This document shows, in pieces, positions 32,101 through 40,900 of a DNA stretch of 64,000 nucleotides; positions within the stretch are counted from its first letter, which is position 1, and each line of letters starts with the position of its first letter. Below the pieces are notes generated by a model, which was not told the origin of the DNA, did no database searches, and was given only the letters and a program-made list of their open reading frames with translations. This DNA is from Halichondria panicea (taxonomy: Eukaryota > Porifera > Demospongiae > Suberitida > Halichondriidae). A program made the translations under genes and the position numbers. Location of the stretch: assembly GCF_963675165.1 (NCBI RefSeq), contig NC_087380.1, forward strand, positions 142,001 through 206,000, written 5' to 3'.

Positions 32101-35100
32101 CCACATACATCACTGGAACCACTGCCACTGTCAGTAGGCATAGTGGAAGGTAAGCACATGATATGCATTACAATAATGATGATCATTTCTCTCCAGATTT
32201 TCCTGTACAAAGAGTTATTCTTGTTGCTGATATGACTGTTGCTGCCAGCAGCTCTTACTCTCTCCAGTGTATGGCTACCAGAGATGAAGATCTTGCATCA
32301 GATTCTTTGTTAGAAGTTGAGTGGTTTGATAACAATGGATCCCCCATCACTGGAGAGACGAGTGGTGCTTCTGTGATGGGAGTGTCTAGTACGAATGACC
32401 TTTCTCTGACCTCTACTCTCATGTTCACCTCCATCATGACTAGTCAAGCTGGACTGTACACATGCAGTGTGAACCTCACTATTCCTGGAGCTGATGTGGT
32501 GGACCACAACGTGAGGAGAGTGTCTGCTGTGAGGGTCATGAGTAAGTTCGTGCATGTGTGTGTGTAGTCATTGGTAACCTGTGCCTCTCTCCTAGTCTCC
32601 CCTCCACTCACTGTGTTAGTGAATGCTAGTCGGTCTACCACACTCTATGAGGGAACTACTGGTCTGGCCATTAACTGTGAGGTTACTAGTGATGAAACTG
32701 GAGTGGACACATCGATATCAATCAACAGAGCTCTAACTGGACCTGGTGCTGACGGGAGTAGGGCTAGTACAACCTTTCCTGAACCCAACAGCATTGCTGT
32801 AGCCATTACCCCACTGGCTCTGATAGATGCTGGCCTATACACATGTACTGCATCTGTTGGAGCAGCTGATAACTCAGAGTACATTATCACTAGCAACCCT
32901 ACCACTGGAACATTCACCCTTACTGTGGATGGTGAGTGATCTACATTTAACTGTATGATTTGTTCCATCATTATCATTGTCTCTCCCTGCAGTCCTCCCA
33001 GTCCCTGTTGTGGAGATATCACCCAGTAGTCCCCTACCAGTGCTGGCTGGGTCCTCCCTCAACCTCACCTGCTCAGTCTCAGTGGAGGACCTTCTCTCTG
33101 TGGAGCCACTCATACAGTGGACACTGTCTGACCAGTCACTATCTGGGGTACTCAATGGCCGTACCAACACACTGACCTTTGACCCCCTCTTCACAACCAA
33201 CGCCACTCAGTACACATGTACTGCCACTATCAACATACCTGCAGTGGACATCACTAGCACTGGCAGCAACTCTATAGCCCTCACAGTGGACAGTAAGCAG
33301 TGTCATAGCCTCATAGTCCTTTATCCTACCCCCCACAGTCCCCCCACCCACTGTGAGTGTGTCCTCACCCACCCCTGTCTATCATGGCACTAGCCACACC
33401 CTCTCCTGTAACGCTAGCTATGACACTAGTGTAGTGACGACTGCTGTGACTCTGGACTACTCCTGGACTGGACCCAACCTCATAGCCTCCAGTGATAGTG
33501 CTGCTCTCACACTCTCACCAGTGGACCTACCAGCACAGAGCAGCGGAGACTACACTTGCACTGTCACTGTACGCCCTACAAACATCTCAACATTCATCAA
33601 CAATGGCTCAGACTCTGATACTTACACCCTCGATGTACTAGGTGAGTGAGTGGGCGTTAGTGAAGGCTTTCATGATTCAGTTTCCAATAATAGTACAGTT
33701 AGTACAATACAGTAGATTTTAATCAGTATGTTTATTCTAATGTTATACCTTAATGTTACTATTATAAACGGGTACTAATTTTAGCAAATTTGTAATAATA
33801 ATAAAACGCAATTAAAAAAGTATGAATCTCATTACACTTTTTTCTAATACTTTGAAAGTATGGCCTTTTTTCACCAGACAAAAATCTGAAATTACTATGT
33901 CTATATTAGTGGTACTTTACTTCCTCCCCCGTCTCTCAGATGCCCCCCCTCCTGAGGTGTTGACTGGTGTGCCTGTGAGGGAGGAGCGTTGTGGACAAGT
34001 GTCCTCCATCACCTGTACTGCATCTGTCATTGATAACTTTGTAGCCACACCCACCTTCATGTGGAGGGGGCCGGGTGGAGACATTGTGGACTCTGACAAC
34101 ATTCTCAACTTGACCTCTGTGATGACTGAGGGAGAGTACACTTGTATGGCTTGTGTGAATGTACCACAAGTCAATATCATCAATCTCTGTACCAACTCAA
34201 CCATCACCATACAGAACACCAGTGAGTTACTTGTTAGCCATTGACAGGACTATTGTTAGGGAGGGTGGTCCCTCCTATAGAGCTAGGACTATTGTTAGGG
34301 AGGGTGGTCCCTCCTATAGAGCTAGTGTTCCAGCTGTTGCATTGATACTTCCTCCTCTCATATACAGCCCCCCAGCCAGTGAATGATGTGGTGTGTTCCT
34401 CCCTCTCTCCCTCCACTCTGAGTGTGAGCTGGTCCCCTCCAACTGACCCTGTCCTCAGTTATCAGGTGGAGGTCAAACAGTACAGTATAGTGGCTGTAGG
34501 GAACACAGTCAGTCTCTCCACTCCATTTGACAGTCAGAACGTTATCACCACGATCACTGTGGAGGGTCTAGGTGAGTACTAGAGGGATTGCTGTTGTGTA
34601 TTATAATTTATAAGCTGTATTTGAATCAGCTCTGTAACTAGAGTTCTGGTGATTCAATTTCAACAATAATATTTATGATTTTTCTGAAAGCTTAGAAACA
34701 GATGGTGTGCTCATGATCAAGGCCAAATTTGAAACAGGCCATAATTTCTTATTTTCAGGTCATGGTATTTTGTCGAAAAAAGGCTGAAAATAGACTTCTG
34801 ATTTTAACATAATTATTATCTAAAGGCCTATAATCTCAAAATTAATGTTATTGGACCAATGTTATGGTACGCAAACATATATATACTGTGTGTGTGCTGT
34901 GTTCACTTATTTTGAGCTATCTATATATACATGTATCATCATTCTACCATGCTGACTGTACCCCTCCTCTCCCCATACTTGTGTATAGCTTCCTCTACCC
35001 GGTACCTGGTCAGTGTTGAGGCAGTGAGTGGTGTCGGCTGTAGTGATGTCACTGAGATAGACTGCTACACTGAGCAAACACAGCCCCCAGTGGTTACCGG

Positions 35101-36599
35101 GGTAACTGTGGACAGAATTAATGGGACTGCCATGAATGTCAGCTGGACTCCACTCAACAAAGCTCAGTCCAATGGCTTCATTCAGAGTTACATAGTGACA
35201 TACTCTGTTGTCACGGCAACACCCAATCGTAAGAGACAAGGCTCTCAACAAGTGACAGTATCCAGTGACAAGAGTGGCACTATCATTGGAGGACTGGACC
35301 CGGGGTCAGAGTACAGTGTCGGTGTAGGCGCTAGTGGAGCAGGGGGAACTTCACAATGTGAGTACACACGCATGCATGGAACTCTGTGGGTGTTTAATAT
35401 TACTGATTGACAGATGCAGCTCATTCGTATAATAATAATCTTCCTTCATCCCCACAGCCTCTCCTCTGATGGTGTCTCCCACCATCTCCCCCATACGCTC
35501 TGTGTTGTTCCAACTCAGACTCACCAACATCAGAAACTGTCTTGACTGGGTGGTGAGTACATGCATGCATGCAATGTACAATGCTGTATTGTACATGTAC
35601 TAGCTATTATTACTCTCTCCCAGGACCAAGACGGGAGGATAGATGCTGTGAGGAGTATGTTTGCTGCCGAGGTGGAGAGTCACTGTGGGTGTGGTTTCTC
35701 AAGCATGGTCATAACTTCCCCCCGCTTCCGCTGCTTCCCTGAGTCCAGCACAGCTGTCACATTCCGAGCCACTCTAACCGATTCCAGACTCCTCACTCCC
35801 ATACAGGACTGGATACAAACCAATGGATTCATTCCCATACAGAGCGTACTAATTGAAGTGGACAAGACTTGTCAGGTGGAGATATCGAGCCTTGCAGACA
35901 CCGAGTGTAACACTATACCTGTGGGTAGTGAGTCATCAGCTGCAGTGATTGGTGGAGTGGTGGGGGTGGTCATTGTCCTTATCATTGCTGTTACAGTCAT
36001 AGTGATTGCTGTGCTGGTGCTCAAGAGCAGGAGAGAGAAGCTGACCGTCCACAGAACAACAAAGTGAGTGTATCAATGTTATTATTCCTTCTGTGTTAAT
36101 AATAATTGTTCATGGGTTGTCTGCTAAAGTATAAGCTTCTGAATTCATACGTTTACTGTCTTGCCCCCCCTCCCCTCCCTGCAGACGTGCTCTACCCCCC
36201 GTGTCCCTACAGGGTGTGGTCAGTACTGGTGAGATAAAACCATACGAGATGATAGAAATGGGTGATCATGAATATGAGGAAGTATCCAAGTTCCAACAAC
36301 CGAGTGGAGGGGAGTATGAGATGGTGGGAGGCCTATCAGCTGGCTATGAGAACAGGGCTGCTATAATGGCCACTAAACAAACATCACCACCCCCTCCACC
36401 CCCTCCACAACCCTCACAACAGGAGACAGTGGATGCAGGGGGTGACTTTGAGGTCACTGAGTGCATTGCCTACAGCACAACCACCCATGGCCCCCCTCCC
36501 CCCAACACTACCACCCACGGCCTCCCTCCCCCCAGTACTACCACCCATGGCCCCCCTCCCCCCAACACGACCAGTGGAGACCCACTGTATGCTAACTGA
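23109..36599 (+). CDS. Gene 3: giant V-like/CCP/Ig/FN3 receptor with ITAM-like tail (complete)
   Basis: Predicted 3012-residue paralogue of gene 2 with the same 33-exon structure. Exons: 23109-23175, 24177-24536, 25169-25357, 25409-25597, 25653-25847, 25902-26087, 26145-26327, 26384-26560, 26606-26785, 27154-27336, 27398-27574, 27630-27812, 27866-28168, 28218-28514, 28572-28898, 28960-29559, 29607-29957, 30007-30282, 30334-30567, 30696-30995, 31047-31376, 31421-31741, 31792-32133, 32197-32541, 32596-32931, 32993-33292, 33339-33641, 33940-34221, 34368-34571, 34989-35357, 35458-35552, 35624-36063, 36185-36599. The sum (9039 nt) is divisible by three. A constant offset of about 14490 to gene 2 from the CCPs to about 16.2 kb marks a recent tandem duplication. 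The donor of exon 23 is uncertain: gtaggc at 32134 keeps phase 1, while the stronger gtaagc at 32150 would break the frame. An in-frame upstream ATG lies at 23091. Confidence 0.88.
23176..24176 (+). other. Gene 3 intron 1 with an inserted MITE
   Basis: About 1 kb; aligns with gene 2 intron 1 except for the insertion at 23198-23619. No gene seen. Confidence 0.7.
23198..23619. mobile_element. 422-bp non-autonomous DNA element with perfect 39-bp TIRs
   Basis: The terminal 39 bp at 23198-23236 (starting atgtgacaggctctgggaaa) are the exact reverse complement of 23581-23619. Gene 2 has no insertion at the corresponding point. Flanks attagtat and atattata suggest an imperfect, about 8-bp target duplication. 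The internal sequence is AT-rich with no transposase. Confidence 0.85.
24177..24536 (+). CDS. Gene 3 exon 2: distal CC-type (V-like) Ig domain
   Basis: 120 codons, phase 1-1. The framework matches the other copies (TNNTEI, LGQWTYPDG, NPLTPTGSYCCTVPTS), with different loops: TCHTVYTGCCRS in place of FCRTDGVCCRS, a shorter PNNGGGQQF segment, and SAEVEMTFCANLG at the end. Confidence 0.8.
24537..25168 (+). other. Gene 3 intron 2 containing the TA-flanked element
   Basis: Same layout as 10015-10679; insertion at 24671-25064, otherwise AT-rich with no gene. Confidence 0.7.
24671..25064. mobile_element. Non-autonomous element with TAAACGCCC-rich ends (gene 3 copy)
   Basis: Orthologous to 10166-10579 and at the identical site with TA flanks, with small internal deletions. 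It predates the gene 2/gene 3 duplication. Confidence 0.75.
25169..27812 (+). CDS. Gene 3 exons 3-12: ten CCP/Sushi domains
   Basis: Ten phase 1-1 CCP exons, near-identical to gene 2. The differences cluster in the fifth and sixth CCPs (TTTRTCQSNRTW for PSTRTCQSDTTW; GVLTDPTNGAVDTS for GSLDDPTNGAVDTF) and the eighth (GSDGDWSG for GSTGEWSG). The 57-bp intron at 26088-26144 is open and in frame here, while its gene 2 counterpart has a 1-bp deletion. Confidence 0.88.
26786..27153 (+). other. Gene 3 intron, 368 bp
   Basis: No gene seen; nearly identical to 12296-12663. Confidence 0.7.
27866..28898 (+). CDS. Gene 3 exons 13-15: three Ig-like domains
   Basis: Exons 27866-28168, 28218-28514 and 28572-28898, differing from gene 2 by only a few residues (for example CTLTGGD for CTLTRGD). 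Confidence 0.82.
28960..29559 (+). CDS. Gene 3 exon 16: two FN3 domains in one exon
   Basis: 600-bp exon essentially identical to 14470-15069 and likewise lacking the inter-FN3 intron of gene 1. Confidence 0.85.
29607..34221 (+). CDS. Gene 3 exons 17-28: twelve Ig-like domains
   Basis: Exon 17 is CC-type and matches gene 2. Exon 19 (30334-30567) has clustered replacements against gene 2 (ESDLTGT for ESDVPGT; YTIPLVSDG for YTIDTVSDG). Exons 20-22 diverge moderately. Exons 23-25 (31792-32931) are a strongly different Ig cassette that keeps exon number and phase. Exons 26-28 return to near identity. Confidence 0.82.
33642..33939 (+). other. Gene 3 intron, AT-rich, no gene seen
   Basis: 298 bp; homologous to 5277-5578 and lacking the insertion found at about 19500-20010 in gene 2. 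Confidence 0.6.
34247..34324 (+). repeat. 39-bp intronic minisatellite, 2 copies (gene 3)
   Basis: Same unit and intron position as in genes 1, 2 and 4. Confidence 0.92.
34368..35357 (+). CDS. Gene 3 exons 29-30: membrane-proximal FN3 pair
   Basis: Exons 34368-34571 and 34989-35357, same split-FN3 layout as genes 1, 2 and 4. The 417-bp intron between them is AT-rich with no gene. Confidence 0.82.
35458..36063 (+). CDS. Gene 3 exons 31-32: membrane-proximal Cys domain (variant B) and transmembrane helix
   Basis: Exons 35458-35552 and 35624-36063. The ectodomain part differs from gene 2 by one visible residue (FIPIQS for FISIQS). The helix is three codons shorter than gene 2 (IIAVTVIVIAVLVLKSRREK). 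Confidence 0.8.
36185..36599 (+). CDS. Gene 3 exon 33: cytoplasmic tail
   Basis: YEMI-x6-YEEV, EYEMV, GYENR, IAYST and PLYAN, with three to four HGPPPP/HGLPPP units (36474-36572). Stop at 36597-36599. Confidence 0.82.
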
Positions 36600-36708
36600 C
36601 ACTAATGGACTTTGTCACTAACTCATTCATACTCCCAACATGATTGTAGAATTTTTCAGTTTTTTTGCGGATATAGTTTATAGATAGCATTTTCATAGCC
36701 TGTCATTA

Positions 36709-37601
36709 TGCCTCGAGGCGTAGCCGCACGAGGGATACGGTAAAGCTGACTGTGTGTGTGTGTGTGTCTGTTCCAGCTGTAACTGCTCAACGGTTGCAAT
36801 GCGACGAAAACTAACAGCTTCTAGCCACGTTCTCTTGGATTTTGATTCGTGGATTAGCAAACTAAAGCTTCTTTCTCGAGTTATGGCTAGTTTGACTCAC
36901 ATTGAAGGCTGTTGCAGTCTCTTCAGAATCTTTCATAGCATCATCTGTCCGCACAAACTTTCTATTCAACATATGAGTTAGCCTTGCACTAAAGCGCTAG
37001 CTTTTTGTTAGCTACAAGACTCAGAAAATACCTGTTAAAACAGCTAGCTAGCTAGCTAGCAGTAGCCATTTGTGAAATTGATCTCTTTGGACACACCCTT
37101 TAATTATTCCTATGGATGTAATGCGCATGCGCGCTCATTCCCCAGATCCAGATCCTCCTGGCAGAATCATATTTTTCTGGAGGGCCTGGTAAGCCACAAA
37201 ACACTACTATAGATAACAATATGTATGTACACAAGTCTTTTCTTCTTAAATATTATAATTATACACTGCATGAACTACAAATACAACAATAGATGCATGT
37301 AATAAGTCTTTTCTTCTCAGTGACTTTATATAGATAAGCTAACTTTATGAAATAATTATGCACTTCCGCTTATAATTAATTGAAAACAAAATCTTCTTCT
37401 TTGTTGCTTCCTAGATCCTTGAGGTCCTGGTATAAGCAGCCACAAAACACAACAATGATACCATAATTATACAATTGCAAGTCAGTTTTAGACAGATTAT
37501 TTTATACACTTTTTCCTCTTCTATACTTTCTCTTCTATACTTTTGAGCGAAAAAGCAAATCATGGCGAGAGGCATTAGCACAGCGCCAGCTTGAACACTA
37601 G
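36709..37601 (+). mobile_element. About 0.9-kb repeat element with (TG)n, forward copy, in gene 3 3' flank
   Basis: It interrupts the gtcatt...tttgtacatgtag string that is contiguous in gene 2, so it is an insertion. It starts near tgcctcgaggcgtagccgca, carries a (TG)n tract at about 36750 and ends near ttgaacactag. A related copy lies in reverse at 40268-41045. No transposase seen. Confidence 0.72.
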
Positions 37602-37646
37602 TTTGTACATGTAGTCATTAAGTTATGGTCACATAGCAAATACTAA

Positions 37647-37652
37647 AATAAA
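37647..37652 (+). promoter_or_regulatory. Displaced poly(A) signal AATAAA of gene 3
   Basis: The hexamer orthologous to 8642 and 22838 lies about 1050 bp after the stop because of the insertion. Gene 3 may therefore have a longer 3' UTR or use another site. Confidence 0.45.
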
Positions 37653-37777
37653 CCATCCCCTCGAGTTCACGCCTCAGATATGCATGCTGTGTCTCATTAA
37701 TTCGCCGCACCCAGCTTCACAAAGTGTGATGTTTCATACCCATGTCATGCATACTGATACCCACACCCATGCATGCA

Positions 37778-37786
37778 TATATATAT
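37778..37786 (+). promoter_or_regulatory. Candidate TATA box, gene 4
   Basis: TATATATAT 124 bp upstream of ATG 37902, equivalent to 8780 and 22970. Confidence 0.33.
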
Positions 37787-37901
37787 CTACTCCTGCATAC
37801 ACTATTATAACTGGCATGGACTGAAACTATTAAACTCAGTGGAAGAGTACTGAGTCAATCACTGTGTGGACTGATCCTGAGGTGTATATATGTATGCAGC
37901 C

Positions 37902-37974
37902 ATGGCCATGAGTATTGGTGGTGCAGTACTGATGATGCTGATAGCTACTGGAGCAATGGTCTCTGGACAGCAAA
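37902..37974 (+). CDS. Gene 4 exon 1: signal peptide
   Basis: MAMSIGGAVLMMLIATGAMV followed by SGQQ; phase 1 donor gtatga. A second in-frame ATG lies at 37908. Confidence 0.78.
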
Positions 37975-40900
37975 GTATGACCGTATATATCAGTATTGTT
38001 CAGTTTGTATGCCATCGCAAAACCAGGACGGTATAATTATTACAGGCAACTCAGATCATATACATATACCACTACGGACATTGTGATATGAATGCGTCGT
38101 TTTACGTGTGTAAAACCTCTAACCACATTAAACAGTGTGGTTAATTGCATCATACATGTAAATAAGGGAGAGACAGGGATTTGAAACAGAAGTGGTGCAC
38201 CTACATGACTAGCCTCGATTCAAGGCCGATTAAAATACGGCCTGGTACCTATTGCAGGGGTGATAGTGCGCATGCGCTTCAAATTACCCAGAATATGGGT
38301 AATCGTACCACGAACGTAAAACCTTAGTAAATTATCCGGAAATTAGTCCGTTTACTAAGAATATGTTCCATAATACTTTATCTCAAAGACTGAGTTCTGT
38401 GAAGCTGTGGCTTATGCCGTCTATTGCGTTGGTCTAGAAGGCTTGAACACTAGTTTTAAGACAGAAGAGGCTCTCATCTACGTCTAGGGTGGTCCTATAG
38501 CCAGGTTGTCTTTGCGAGTGGCAGTTTGAGGCACCATACTTCCCATAGCCTGTACAGATCCAAGGTTAGACATCCTGACCATACAACCGTCATAGAGGTA
38601 GATGAGAACCTCTTCTGGCTTCAGACTAGTGTGAAGCATTCTGGAACAACGCAATAGACAGCTAAGCTGATGTTACAAAGATAGAAAATAGATTAAGGAA
38701 GATAAAGGGGATTCCCCAGATTCTGGTGAATAAACTAACGCATGCGCGCACTATCACCCCTGCAATAGGTACCAGGCCGTATTTTAATCGGCCTGGAATC
38801 GAGGCTACTACATGACGTTCTACACAGAGGCCTCGAAAACTATCCTATTTTTCTGGGTAACTCGCTCGAAATAAAAAAGTTGTGTTTCCTTGAGATATCG
38901 CAATTTATAATACTCATATTTGTAATACACACCCAGTGAAAGATATGTGCTATTTTAGGGTTTTTTATTACTAAAGTGTGTTTATTAGTGTAAGCGTGCT
39001 TGTTTATTCAAGGGTACTTCTGTTTCCTGTGATTGCATGCATTGCGCAAACTACACAAAAATGTGTATAATCCAAGTCTGTGGCGTTTATGATTATTCAA
39101 TAAATATTTGTGTGGCGCTTTAGTCATTTGAATAGACCAGATCTGTTAAAATTTTGCCTCAGTACGTTGGCAATGATAATAATTGTTATTGGTCTAATTA
39201 TGCAGTTTGGTTCACCCTGGGATCAACCACCATCACTACTAACAATACTGAGATCCTCATCACTGACATTGGAGAGGGTGCTGGTCTCCCTTCTCTCTTC
39301 TGTCGTACTATCTTCACTAACTGCTGTAGAAATGTTGCTGAGAACGGTGGTATGGGAGCACTAGGACAGTGGACCTTTCCTGATGGAAGTGTGGTACTGA
39401 GGAATGGTGCCTCAGGGGATGCTGGAGATCAGTTCTACATAAACAGGAATGCACCTCAGCTCATCAGACTAAACCGTAGACAGAATGTCAACCCCCTCAC
39501 TCCAACCGGGTCCTACTGTTGTACTGTACCAACTACTGGAGGAGTAGAGATGACCCTCTGTGCTAACCTGGGTGAGTGGATTGTTTTGGTGGGTAAAGGA
39601 AACATACACTGTTGATTGATGTATGCCTATACTATTTCAGACCTTTACAATTAATTATAAGTGGTTAGCTATAAGCACCAAATTACCCTACCCAACAATT
39701 TACATGTATACATGCATGCATGTGTATTGTAATTTCACAGCCCAGAAAATAGTATTATACATGTTGGCACACAGCACTTTATTGAGATGTTTTGTGTTCT
39801 CCAGTTCTGTGCCCCTCCCTCACACTGACGGATGGAGTGATCTCCTACTCTGACCCAACACTGGGTAGGGACACTGTGGCCACTCACACCTGTGAGGCTG
39901 GGTCTGCCCTCACCACTGACCTCACTACCAGGACCTGTGGAGTGACTGGTGACTGGTCCGGGTCACCTCTGGTGTGTGCAGGTATGGGACCTCCTCACAC
40001 ATACAGTACCAACCATTCTCATTATCTCACAGGGACTGCCTGTCCAGACCTCACTGATCTACACAATGGAGTGATCAGCTACAACACTGTATCAGTTAAT
40101 GGCTACAGACGAGTTACTGCTGTGGCCACTCACACCTGTGACACTGGCTTCACACTAACTAATGGTACCTCAGTGAGGACATGTACTGCTGGTGCTTGGG
40201 ATGGCAGTGAACCAACTTGTACAAGTGAGAGTGTTGAATATCTGTGGCAATCGCTGTTTTTATATAACGAGTGTTGCAAGCGTGCGCTTGCTAATGCCTC
40301 TCGCCATGTTTTTACTTTTGCTCAAAAGTGTTATAGAAGAGTTAATGTGCTTTGATTGTTTCACAAGAAAGGGGTGTCCACAGTTAATAGTGTATACTGA
40401 TCACCTTAAATATCTTGTAGCCAAACAGTGCGAGTAAACTTTGTCAAAGGCATAATCAGTAGTCTGTGAGATAAGTATTAAAGACAGAATTCAATCACAG
40501 AAAGTAGCATTAACAAGCAGTCTAAAAAGAGTTATCAGAAAAGGTTGGTTTGTGCTTACCAGGACCTCAACAAAGAAGAAAAGTGATTCTGCCAGGATCT
40601 AAGGTTCAAAATGGATTGTCTTACACGTGGTATTGAGCGCGCATGCGCATTACATCCAGGAATAAGGGGTGTGTCTGCAAGTTCAATAATGGTTACTAAA
40701 TAGCTAGCTTCTTTAGCAGCTCTTTCTGACTCTTGTAGCTAACAAAAAGCTAGCGCTTTAGTGCAAACCCATAAGTTGAATAGAAAGTTTGTGCGAATAG
40801 ATGATGCTATGAAAGATTCTGAAGAGACTGCAACTTCAATGTGAGTCAAACTAGCCATAACTCGAGAAAGAAGCTTAGTTTGCTAATCCACGAATCAAAA

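Larger units (their letters stand above)
36600..37901 (+). other. Gene 3-gene 4 intergenic spacer interrupted by an element
   Basis: 3' UTR start, then the inserted element 36709-37601, then the rest of the conserved spacer with AATAAA (37647), ATGCAT-rich DNA and TATATATAT (37778). No other gene supported. Confidence 0.7.

Noticed and set aside
32134-32155. gtaagc donor at 32150 for gene 3 exon 23
   Set aside because: It would join in phase 2 and meet a stop in the next exon; gtaggc at 32134 keeps the family phase 1 and an exon length divisible by three.
36754-36981. 75-codon open frame within the repeat element
   Set aside because: Starts in the (TG)n tract and is not preserved in the inverted copy at 40268-41045.
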